Source: Streptomyces fulvoviolaceus (lineage in GTDB: Bacteria; Actinomycetota; Actinomycetes; Streptomycetales; Streptomycetaceae). From it: 8,660 bases of DNA. How positions within the stretch are numbered: position 1 is the stretch's first letter; every line of letters begins with the position of its first letter. The notes below the pieces were generated by a model. It saw nothing but the letters and a program-made list of their open reading frames with translations. It was not told the DNA's origin and ran no database searches. Positions 1-6,304 of the stretch are shown here, one piece after another. The stretch is from positions 1-8,660 of the forward strand of contig NZ_JOEY01000114.1 of assembly GCF_000718165.1 (NCBI RefSeq), written 5' to 3'. The position numbers and the translations under genes were made by a program.

Positions 1-1
1 G

Positions 2-1237
2 CTCTCCCCGCTCCCGACCTTCCTCCTGTGGCGCCGCATGAAGCTGTGGGAGCTGCGCTCCTACGAGCAGGTCATCAAGCTGGAGCAGGAGCGCCTGGTC
101 TACCAGGCCCGCCTCCGCTCCCGCTTCGGCCGCGCCTGGCGCCGCAAGGCCCCGGTGGAGAGCCTGATGCCGCTACGCCTGGCGCGCTACGGCATCGCCC
201 TCGCCCCAACAGCCCCGGAGGGCCTGGCAGCAGCAGGAATACGGCCAGCGCCGCACCTGCAGACGCCCCACCAAGCCCGGGATGGAACTGACACCGCCTT
301 CAGTCCTGCGGGCCGTTCTCCCAACAGGCCACATCACGTGCCACAGAAACCAGCACCCCCCGGCCATCAGCACCGGACACCAGGCAACAACGACGAAGCG
401 GAACGACTCGGTCAGGCGGCCAACCTGGACCCCACCACGACGCTTCCCCTCTCCCGGCACGACGCCGCTGCCGAGGCAGACCGCCCACTCACCACGGACA
501 ACCCCGGGCACATCCCACACAGCGATGCGATGGAGAAACCCACTGGACCGCAGCAGGAGGTCCTCTCCGAGCCACCCCACCGACCCGACACCCACGGCAC
601 CGCCCCACCAGCCACAGCGGCCAAACAGGATCCGCCCACCAGACCCGGCCCGCACCCGAACCTAGACGGTCCGCCCCTCACACCAACTCAGCACGCAGAC
701 AGCACAACTGACGGACTGTTACCGCGCTCTCCGTCCGCACTCGCCCCGACCCATGCCGACCGGGACAACCCACCAGCACCCGACACCGGCACCCGCAGCG
801 AGAAGAAACCGATCCCCCAACCGGAAACGGAACTCACACCTCCGCCCGTCGCTGACAAGCACCCCAGCAGCAGAGTCACCAGGCACCCTGTCGCCACCGC
901 AGCCGACCGCTATTACCAGGCCTGGGAAGCCTTCCAACACGAACACGGCAGACAACCAGGACCTGAAGAGCTGTCCGCCCGCCTCGCCGAACACAGCATC
1001 CTCGGCCGCGACGGCCAGCCGATCAAGCCCAAGGCCCTGGCCCGCTACTTCCTGCAGTTCCGGATCTATCAGATCTGGGCCCAACACCGCGCCCTCGCCG
1101 ACAACCCGCCACTCGACCAGATCGCCAAAGACCTCGCCCAGCACGGCATCACCGCCCAATACAACAAACCCATCCACCCAACCGACCTCACCCACCACCT
1201 CCACACCTACGAACACCGCTGGCAAACCCACCACTGA
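2..1237 (+). CDS. C-terminal part of a membrane-anchored protein with Pro-rich linker and two C-terminal repeats (5' partial)
   Basis: I do not recognise this family with certainty. The frame is open from base 2 through the window edge. An ATG at 38 has no ribosome site, so the true start probably lies upstream and 411 residues are visible. The first residues (LSPLPTFLLWRRMKLW) read like the end of a membrane helix followed by a basic cytoplasmic flank. An amphipathic, charged stretch follows (ELRSYEQVIKLEQERLVYQA). About residues 75-300 are a low-complexity Pro/Thr/His/Arg-rich linker. From about residue 302 to the end there are two related units sharing a pattern like P..(E/D)..A..LA(E/Q)H.I....(Q/N)KPI.P..L, possibly helix-turn-helix-like. 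A TTA leucine codon lies at 719-721. Membrane proteins of plasmid transfer (Spd/DUF2637 type) in Streptomyces come to mind, but that is a guess from layout only. An IS3-family remnant lies just downstream. Confidence 0.7.
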   Translation, partial: LSPLPTFLLWRRMKLWELRSYEQVIKLEQERLVYQARLRSRFGRAWRRKAPVESLMPLRLARYGIALAPTAPEGLAAAGIRPAPHLQTPHQARDGTDTAFSPAGRSPNRPHHVPQKPAPPGHQHRTPGNNDEAERLGQAANLDPTTTLPLSRHDAAAEADRPLTTDNPGHIPHSDAMEKPTGPQQEVLSEPPHRPDTHGTAPPATAAKQDPPTRPGPHPNLDGPPLTPTQHADSTTDGLLPRSPSALAPTHADRDNPPAPDTGTRSEKKPIPQPETELTPPPVADKHPSSRVTRHPVATAADRYYQAWEAFQHEHGRQPGPEELSARLAEHSILGRDGQPIKPKALARYFLQFRIYQIWAQHRALADNPPLDQIAKDLAQHGITAQYNKPIHPTDLTHHLHTYEHRWQTHH

Positions 1238-1297
1238 CACGCCTGCCACAAACAGCCCGGCTGGTTCTGGGAATGAATCCTGCCCCCACCTACGGGC

Positions 1298-1354
1298 CTG
1301 GGCATGCTCAGCCCGGTGGAGTACGAACTCCGCACCCCACCACCAGTAGCCTGA
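1298..1354 (+). pseudogene. C-terminal remnant of an IS3-family transposase (OrfB)
   Basis: The frame starting at 1298 reads LGMLSPVEYELRTPPPVA and then TGA at 1352-1354. The LSPVEYE motif near the very end of the protein is typical of IS3-family OrfB transposases (rve integrase domain), where it normally follows the last catalytic-core helix. No DDE core or OrfA is present upstream in any frame, so only about 18 codons remain. The IS right end probably lies shortly after the stop, perhaps in the ctcgggacagtcc stretch near 1380-1392, but no partner inverted repeat is visible. The piece sits between the stop of the preceding gene (1237) and the start of the HEPN gene (1511), and marks past IS-mediated rearrangement. 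The motif match is recognised from memory of the family and has not been searched. Confidence 0.65.
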
Positions 1355-1496
1355 AACCAAGCAACTCGACTCCACTCAACTCGGGACAGTCCGCAGCCTC
1401 CATCAGACCTGGAGCGGTTCACACACCCTCATCCAGCAGCAACGAAAGAGATGGCGCAGTGCGAACTCCTCATGCATCCTGATGGGTTGCACACAC

Positions 1497-1503
1497 AGGA
1501 GGT
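1497..1503 (+). promoter_or_regulatory. Ribosome binding site fixing a GTG start at 1511
   Basis: AGGAGGT is a near-perfect Shine-Dalgarno sequence, 7 nt before GTG at 1511. The in-frame ATG at 1451 has no such site, so the 20 upstream codons are most likely untranslated leader. Confidence 0.85.
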
Positions 1504-1510
1504 CGTAACC

Positions 1511-2848
1511 GTGACAGAGATCCGCTCGCTGGAGGAACTACAGACGCCGGACCGCACAGCGCTCATCTTCACCCCGTTCGGGCTGGGCGGCCCGATGCCG
1601 GCCGAGCTGTCCGCCGAGTTCCTACAACGGATGGTCGCGGACTGCGAGCTTGCTTCGGATGTGGCGGAGGGGACCCGCCGGGAGTTCGATCGGCTTCAGC
1701 GTCTCTTCGTCTATGGCCTGCTCGACTATGACATCTTCACCGTGGTCGACGACCGCGCCTTGCTGGTGATGGAGCAGGCGCTGCGGGAGCGGTTCCTCCA
1801 GTGGTACGCCGGAACGGTCACCTTCGAGGACGCCAACGGCTTGGAGTCTCCAAGAACCGAGGCCGTAGGCACCTACGACGATGTGCTTGCCGCGGTGAAG
1901 AAGCTGGGCAGGAGGAACCGGCGGAGATCACGGCAGCAGCCGTCGCCGCAGTGGCAGTTGAAGGTCGGCAGCACGCTGATCGACTTCAACGGCATGCTCG
2001 CCGGGCTGCGGACCTGGGCGCGAGCGGCTGGTCTGCTGCGTGGTCAGCGCGCGCGTGGCATCGAGCATGCGCAGTCGAATCTGCGCAATGCGGTCGCCCA
2101 CCCGACCGGTTACCACCGCACCATGCCCGTGGAGACGGCACGGACCCTGCACGATCTGGCAGAGCTCATCAACCAGCTGTGGGGACACCCGACTCCTGGC
2201 GGGCGTCTGTATCCCGCCCCGGTGGAACGCGACATCGTCGTCATGGCCTGGAACGACGCGGGAAGCGTCCACATGGCCCAGGCCGATGCCCTGCGCGACG
2301 ACACGGGTGCCGACGGATACCTGTACCTCCTGATCCGCAGCGTCTCGCGCCCTGGAAACTGGTACGAGGACGCACACTGGGCAGAGTTCGACGCGCGGTT
2401 CGAGACAACGCAGTTCCCCGCGGACTACCTCTGGGGGCCCGGAAGCCGCAGCGACGCCCTGGCCTGGCTAAATGCAGAGCAGCCGAAGGGGGATACCGTC
2501 GACTACGTCGACCGCGTCTTCATGCTGCGCCAGCACGACGGCCACCTGTACCCGCCGATGCACCCGGAAGTAGCCGCCGGCCTCACCGAAGCAGAGCGAC
2601 ACGGCACCTGGCACACGGTGCGGGCCGACTTCCCCGAACACGCCTTCGCTCACGTACGGGGCCTCAACGGCAGCCACAATGCGCACGCCAGGACCGGCGA
2701 CTGCAGAAACTGCCCTGCTCATCAGCTCGGCAGCGGCAGCCACGAACAGGCTTTGCGGGCCGCCGAAGACGCCATCGGCGTCATCGTCCCCCGGCGGCCG
2801 CCCGCCGTTGGCATCCCTGACTCGCTTTTCTGGCCACACAGATCCTGA
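1511..2848 (+). CDS. HEPN-type RNxxxH protein, candidate RNase or toxin-like effector
   Basis: This is a 445-aa protein from the GTG start chosen by its strong ribosome site. Residues about 64-100 form a helical stretch (YGLLDYDIFTVVDDRALLVM, then EQALRERFLQWYAG) of the kind seen in the first helices of HEPN folds. A basic, low-complexity linker follows (about 130-141). A second helical part (about 152-225) carries SNLRNAVAHP, with R192, N193 and H197 matching the HEPN Rx4-6H active-site pattern in its preferred RN form. The C-terminal half (about 230-445) is a separate mixed domain that I do not recognise. It contains DCRNCPAH with C398, C401 and H404, which could be an incomplete metal site. 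There is no signal peptide or membrane segment, so it is probably cytoplasmic. HEPN proteins of this kind are often metal-independent RNases in toxin-antitoxin or phage-defence loci, or are inactive helical scaffolds. The RNxxxH motif favours activity. It is convergent with a second RNxxxH gene at 3096-4175. Confidence 0.75.
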   Translation: MTEIRSLEELQTPDRTALIFTPFGLGGPMPAELSAEFLQRMVADCELASDVAEGTRREFDRLQRLFVYGLLDYDIFTVVDDRALLVMEQALRERFLQWYAGTVTFEDANGLESPRTEAVGTYDDVLAAVKKLGRRNRRRSRQQPSPQWQLKVGSTLIDFNGMLAGLRTWARAAGLLRGQRARGIEHAQSNLRNAVAHPTGYHRTMPVETARTLHDLAELINQLWGHPTPGGRLYPAPVERDIVVMAWNDAGSVHMAQADALRDDTGADGYLYLLIRSVSRPGNWYEDAHWAEFDARFETTQFPADYLWGPGSRSDALAWLNAEQPKGDTVDYVDRVFMLRQHDGHLYPPMHPEVAAGLTEAERHGTWHTVRADFPEHAFAHVRGLNGSHNAHARTGDCRNCPAHQLGSGSHEQALRAAEDAIGVIVPRRPPAVGIPDSLFWPHRS

Positions 2849-3095
2849 GAGGACTGTATGTAACTCTTTATCCGGTTCGCCGATGTGTGTGGATGAGGCG
2901 CAGTGATCAGTCGCTTGGGTTAGCCGAGACCGAGTGTCGAGCGACGGAACTCAGTGGGCAGGAACCGGCTTGAGCGCCCCGCCACGGCCGAAGACGAAAC
3001 ACCCGGATCGAGGCGAGACCCGCGTTCGGTCCGCTGCACCTCCCCCTTCTGGCGTCCGCCGCCGACACCACGCCGAAGTCTCTTGTCGAGCGCCT

Positions 3096-4175
3096 CTACA
3101 GGTCGCGGATGCCCCCCTGGAGGTGCCGCTGCCTGCGGTACAGGAACGCGTCCGTGGCAGTCAGCTCCCACCATCCCGCGCAGACGTCCGGGCGGGAGTG
3201 GTTCCGAGGGGCGGACAGCGACATGTTGGCGAGCGGTGCCCCGGCGGCGACGCGGATGCCCTCATCGCTCACGCTGACGTCGTGGCGGGTGCCGTCGGGG
3301 GCCAGGGCGAAGTACGGGAAGCCAGCCCGGATGTCGCGCACGATCTGGGCGCCGGGCTCGACGAACGCCGTGCGGATGTTGTGGCGGATGGTGTTGCCGC
3401 AGTAGACCGGCTGGCCGTCGCCGCTGAAGCTGTGCAGGATCTCCCGGCCGGTGCCGTACGGCGGGTTCTCCTGTGTGAGGCGGCGAACCTCGGCTTCCAG
3501 CTGAGGGCGACTGGGCTGGTCGGGGTGGAGCCGGTCGTAGTCGTGGGTGGTGGGCAGGAGGGGGAAGTACTCCAGGTCCTCGGTGCCCGGGACGTAGCGG
3601 GCCAGCGTGGGGTCGCAGCGACGGAAGAAAGCAAAGGCGTCGAGGAGGGTGTCTATGACGAGCTGGCTGGCGACAGCGTCCCGGTAGGCCGCCACGACGC
3701 TGTTGTTGTTCTGTGGGTTGTTGCGGATGCCGTGGGGGAGCTGGTCGAACGGGAGCCAGGAGGGCATAACGCGGTAGCCCAGGCCCCCGCCGCCGACGAC
3801 GCGGTCCGCCGGGACGTCGATCGTGGCCGGCATATGAATGTCGGCGTTGCGCAGCAGGAGGAGGCCGCGGACGACTCGCCCCTGAAGGTCGTCTTTAAGG
3901 AACTGGCGGTACCTGATCTTTTCGCTTTGGCTCTGGCTGTTGCAGATCACTTCGAGGTCGAGCGTTCGGATGGCGGCGAGCGCTGGCGCGGCTTCCAGGG
4001 CGACGCGCTCGGTGTCCACCTGCATGCCGTGCGCCCGGCACAGCGACGTCGTGGTGTTGGCGGCGGCTTCCCAGACGTGCGAGATGTAGAGCGCGAGGCC
4101 GTGCATCTTCTGGCGGCCCTTGGCGTGGCGCGCGGCGTCGGTGACAGGGAACAGGCCGGTCGGCTGTGAGGCCAT
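3096..4175 (-). CDS. Second RNxxxH (HEPN-like) protein of unknown function
   Basis: This is a 359-aa protein. ATG at 4175-4173 follows AGGAG (4186-4182) with 6-nt spacing. The N-terminal third is helical (about 21-115) and ends in LLLLRNADIHMP, with R109, N110 and H114 giving the same Rx4H layout as the gene on the other strand. Earlier helices (HGLALYISHVWEAAANTTTS and the 54-75 segment) could form the four-helix HEPN bundle. The rest (about 125-359) is unrecognised. It includes a Gly-rich turn (about 127-132), an Asn-rich stretch (PQNNNS), a segment rich in aromatics and a C-terminal WWELTATDAF. There is no signal peptide or membrane helix. The next gene upstream on this strand (leucine-rich repeat) ends 285 bases away behind a terminator, so this gene probably has its own promoter in 4190-4430. 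Its stop faces the HEPN gene ending at 2848. The HEPN assignment rests on motif and helix pattern only. Confidence 0.7.
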   Translation of the reverse strand: MASQPTGLFPVTDAARHAKGRQKMHGLALYISHVWEAAANTTTSLCRAHGMQVDTERVALEAAPALAAIRTLDLEVICNSQSQSEKIRYRQFLKDDLQGRVVRGLLLLRNADIHMPATIDVPADRVVGGGGLGYRVMPSWLPFDQLPHGIRNNPQNNNSVVAAYRDAVASQLVIDTLLDAFAFFRRCDPTLARYVPGTEDLEYFPLLPTTHDYDRLHPDQPSRPQLEAEVRRLTQENPPYGTGREILHSFSGDGQPVYCGNTIRHNIRTAFVEPGAQIVRDIRAGFPYFALAPDGTRHDVSVSDEGIRVAAGAPLANMSLSAPRNHSRPDVCAGWWELTATDAFLYRRQRHLQGGIRDL

Positions 4176-4429
4176 CGTGTTCTCCTACGTGACTCCACCC
4201 GGCGGCGAAGAGATCACGGTACCGAGGGCGCCGGGCCGGGCGCACGAGATTTCGCGCATCCCGGACACTTTGCCTGGTTCCCGCCGCCTTTATTTCGCAC
4301 ACAACGCGGGCACAATGGCAGGTCTACGGGTTGAGACAGAACCCCACCCCTGACGGCTGGCCAAGCGCTTCCGGTCCGCGGCACTGCCGACGTAGGCCCG
4401 TGTGCCCGCAGGCTCAAACAATGCGCGTC

Positions 4430-4456
4430 AGGGGGAGATCGAAAGGTTCTCCCCCT
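4430..4456 (-). terminator. Stem-loop terminator after the leucine-rich repeat gene
   Basis: AGGGGGAGA (4430-4438) and TCTCCCCCT (4448-4456) form a perfect 9-bp inverted repeat with a 9-nt loop. On the minus strand it begins 4 nt after the TGA stop at 4462-4460. No long U-run follows (gacgcgcattgttt), which is usual for Streptomyces terminators. Its placement makes read-through into the downstream RNxxxH gene less likely. Confidence 0.75.
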
Positions 4457-4459
4457 CAG

Positions 4460-5179
4460 TCACATCAGGACGATGCATCCCCGCCGCTCCAGATGGGTCA
4501 GCATCTGCGGCGAGGGTTCGCATGAGTTCCAGCGCAGATCCAGCTTTTCCAGCGCGGGCATGTCGACAACCCACTCCGGGAGCCGGGTGAGGTGGTTGCT
4601 TCGCACGTCGAGCTGGCGTAGGCGGGGCAGCCCCGCCAGGGACTCCGGTAGTTCAGCGAGGGCGTTCTCCCGCAGGTCCAGGTGGCGTAGTTCGTGAAGG
4701 TCGACTACAGATGGCGGCAAGCTCGCGATCACGTTCCCGCGGAGCCAGAGTTCACGCAGATCGCGGAGGTTGCCGATGCTATCGGGCAGCGTGGCCAGCC
4801 GGTTGTGCTGCGCCCGGAGTTCGATCAGGCCGGTCATTCGGCCGACGGCCTCGGGCAGGGCCGTGAGCGTGTTCTCGCCGACATTGAGATAGCGCAGCCG
4901 GGTCAACGCCCCCAGCGCATCCGGAAGTTCGGACAAGTCGTTGTCGTGCAGGTAGAGGCATCCATCGAGGGCGGTCAGGTCACCCAGCTCGTTCGGCACC
5001 GATGCGAGGTGGTTGTGGCCAAGGTCCAGGGTGGCAAGCCGGTGCAGATGTCCGATCTCGGGCGGGAGGTCGGTGAGCCCGTTGTCCGCGAGGATCAGCA
5101 CCTGGAGTTCGGTGTCCTGCCAGACGGACTCCGGTACCTTTCCCAGCTGCTGACGCCAAAGGTTCAGCACGTGCGGCAC
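4460..5179 (-). CDS. Leucine-rich repeat protein (about ten 23-residue repeats)
   Basis: This is a 239-aa protein from GTG 5179-5177. The site GAGGAAGGG (5196-5188) lies 8 nt upstream. An ATG at 5248 in the same frame lacks one and would add a non-repeat tail. Almost the whole protein is leucine-rich repeats with the pattern LxxLxLxxNxLxxLPxxhxxL. Eight repeats are clear (for example LQVLILADNGLTDLPPEIG, LRHLDLRENALAELPESLA), plus degenerate caps at each end. One repeat near residue 80 has an extra residue (ALDGCLYLHDNDL), giving 24 instead of 23. There is no signal peptide, membrane helix or extra catalytic domain, so it is a cytoplasmic binding scaffold with an unknown ligand. Family knowledge says such solenoids bind proteins. 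Adjacency to two RNxxxH genes suggests, but does not show, a shared role. A stem-loop terminator follows the stop immediately. Confidence 0.88.
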   Translation of the reverse strand: MPHVLNLWRQQLGKVPESVWQDTELQVLILADNGLTDLPPEIGHLHRLATLDLGHNHLASVPNELGDLTALDGCLYLHDNDLSELPDALGALTRLRYLNVGENTLTALPEAVGRMTGLIELRAQHNRLATLPDSIGNLRDLRELWLRGNVIASLPPSVVDLHELRHLDLRENALAELPESLAGLPRLRQLDVRSNHLTRLPEWVVDMPALEKLDLRWNSCEPSPQMLTHLERRGCIVLM

Positions 5180-5187
5180 GGCGTGTT

Positions 5188-5196
5188 CCCTTCCTC
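5188..5196 (-). promoter_or_regulatory. Ribosome binding site of the leucine-rich repeat gene
   Basis: GAGGAAGGG on the minus strand, 8 nt before GTG 5179-5177. It decides between this start and the ATG 69 nt further upstream. Confidence 0.6.
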
Positions 5197-5374
5197 GGTA
5201 TGTCGACGGATCAGGCGAAGAACCGCAGCAGGCGCCGTACGGCCTCATCGGTGGAGGCGGCTCGCGGACTCCCCGACAGCAACAGGATCAACGGCAACCC
5301 TGACATCCGCTCAACCTACTTCCCCGGCACGGCCATCGGCCAACAAAGCTCCCGGGCAAGGCCGTTCACACGGA

Positions 5375-5623
5375 TCAAGCGGTCAAGGGGCCCTCCAGGA
5401 TCCGTCGCCCGGCCTGCCGGTCGCCATCACACGCGAAGGCCCTGCCCTCGGCTGGCAGTCGACCCTCGGCTGGCAGTCGACCCCACAACAGAAGCAGGAG
5501 GTCTTCCGCGGGGGCGGTGAGCGTGACCACCGGCGTTCCTGGGCCGTAGGTCCACGCGGCGCCGGTGCCGGTCGCTGTGAGCTGCAAGGCGTACCGGGGC
5601 GGCTGCGCCCGCCCGCGCTCCAC
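5375..5623 (-). pseudogene. C-terminal remnant of a TIGR03083/MDMPI-like mycothiol-dependent isomerase family protein
   Basis: This frame reads YALQLTATGTGAAWTYGPG, then TPVVTLTAPAEDLLLLLWGR, and ends ILEGPLTA at the stop. The order of a beta-rich segment, then 'A..DLLLLLWGR', then an acidic-helical tail ending in a 'L.GPLT' pattern matches the C-terminal domain of actinobacterial proteins annotated as maleylpyruvate isomerase family mycothiol-dependent enzymes. Intact members are about 200-260 residues with an N-terminal DinB-like helical bundle that binds metal and mycothiol. Here only about 80 residues remain, because a TGA at 5638-5636 closes the frame and no N-terminal domain is found upstream in any frame. 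A perfect 18-bp tandem duplication inside it repeats LPAEGR where the family usually has a variable loop. It is probably non-functional. A small separate expressed peptide cannot be excluded (GTG at 5623). Confidence 0.65.
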
Positions 5624-5960
5624 CTGCCGGGGCGGTCAGCACTCCCACAAGGCCGGCCCCACCCACCGCCGCACCGGCAGCGACACCCGTTGCACCCACG
5701 CCGACGGCCTCTCCCCCATCGGCCTGCTGAACCTCGGCAAGGAGAACAGCCCCGGACATGCGATGGACCTGGGTCCACCCCCGCGCCGCCATGTAGCTGA
5801 CGAACCGCGTCAGTTCCGCTTCCCGCTGCTCGGGATCTATCGGCTTGCCATGGCCGGGGAACACCACCCGTGCGGGAGCCTGCGCACCCCACTGGGGTGT
5901 CTTCCGCAGTGCGGCGCTCTCCACCTCCGGCTGCCGAGGTTTCCGCCCGCGGTCACTCAT
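5427..5960 (-). CDS. Hypothetical protein, 3' part probably fused out of frame to a gene remnant
   Basis: I do not recognise this gene. The start at ATG 5960-5958 has GGAGAG 7 nt upstream and reads MSDRGRKPRQPEVESAALRK. About the first 85 residues look like a genuine small soluble protein (for example FPGHGKPIDPEQREAELTRF, then a segment with MAARGW). Residues about 86-115 are Gly/Ala/Val-rich (VGVGATGVAAGAAVGGAGLV) and could be a weak membrane segment. Beyond that the frame is Arg/Pro/His-rich. After about residue 112 it overlaps, in a different frame, the better supported isomerase-family remnant at 5375-5623. So the last 60 or so residues are probably an artefact of a fusion, and the original C-terminus is likely lost. 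The frame as given is 177 residues. Confidence 0.5.
   Translation of the reverse strand: MSDRGRKPRQPEVESAALRKTPQWGAQAPARVVFPGHGKPIDPEQREAELTRFVSYMAARGWTQVHRMSGAVLLAEVQQADGGEAVGVGATGVAAGAAVGGAGLVGVLTAPAGGARAGAAAPVRLAAHSDRHRRRVDLRPRNAGGHAHRPRGRPPASVVGSTASRGSTASRGQGLRV
5445..5481. repeat. Perfect 18-bp tandem duplication
   Basis: The unit cctcggctggcagtcgac occurs at 5446-5463 and again at 5464-5481. It keeps the reading frame of the isomerase-family remnant and encodes LPAEGR twice. Exact identity points to a recent slippage event. Confidence 0.9.
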
Positions 5961-6304
5961 GGCTCGGCTCTCCGCCCGGACCACCCTTCAGCTCCCATTA
6001 CACACCCGATCGCTGAAGCTCACGCGGCAGCACAGCCCCCAAGAACACGGGACTTCCCGCCCACCTCACCCCGAGCCCCTGCCTGGACCAGCCGGGCAGC
6101 CGATCTGCCCAGCGCCGCGCGCGACACCGCCGTCTCGCGCAAGGACACCAGGGGCTCCTGATCCCCTCGCCCGCCGCCCAGGTCCTACGTGGCCTCGGGC
6201 GAAACACATTCTGCTGTGGGAGCACCGCAGGAACGTTCGCCCCTCTCATGTGCTGGCGCGTGCCTGAGGCTTTGGGAGCGCGCCGGCACGGCGTGGGGGT
6301 GGGG
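5961..6304. other. Intergenic region without a recognisable gene
   Basis: No frame here has a convincing start or motif. Two dyads are visible. CTTCAGC (5986-5992) and GCTGAAG (6012-6018) lie just upstream of the ATG at 5960 and flank a short AT-richer patch, a possible operator or promoter. A longer imperfect stem lies at 6250-6289. Confidence 0.6.
6250..6289 (-). terminator. Candidate terminator of the sigma-factor gene cluster
   Basis: GTGCTGGCGCG (6250-6260) and CGCGCCGGCAC (6279-6289) pair over 11 positions with one mismatch. The 18-nt loop contains a small GCC/GGC inner stem. It lies 16 nt after the minus-strand stop at 6305. There is no clear U-run. Confidence 0.5.

Noticed and set aside
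719..1375. 218-aa open frame on the - strand
   Set aside because: It lies opposite the first gene's linker and repeats, with low-complexity Val/Gly composition. It also covers the IS3 remnant antisense.
1801..2820. 339-aa open frame on the + strand
   Set aside because: It is an Arg/Pro/Ala-rich alternate frame of the first HEPN-like gene, without a ribosome site or motif.
2849..3095. Possible bidirectional terminator between the two convergent RNxxxH genes
   Set aside because: I looked for inverted repeats and found no stem of convincing length.
2934..4169. 411-aa open frame on the + strand
   Set aside because: It is the antisense shadow of the minus-strand RNxxxH gene. It has no ribosome site and shows Val/Gly/Arg-skewed composition typical of opposite-strand GC codon bias.
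4190..4330. Promoter for the minus-strand RNxxxH gene
   Set aside because: An AT-richer patch exists near 4288-4305, but no -35/-10 pair with good spacing could be defended.
4694..5800. 368-aa open frame on the + strand
   Set aside because: It is antisense to the leucine-rich repeat gene and crosses several unrelated regions, with a Pro/Arg-rich tail and no motif.
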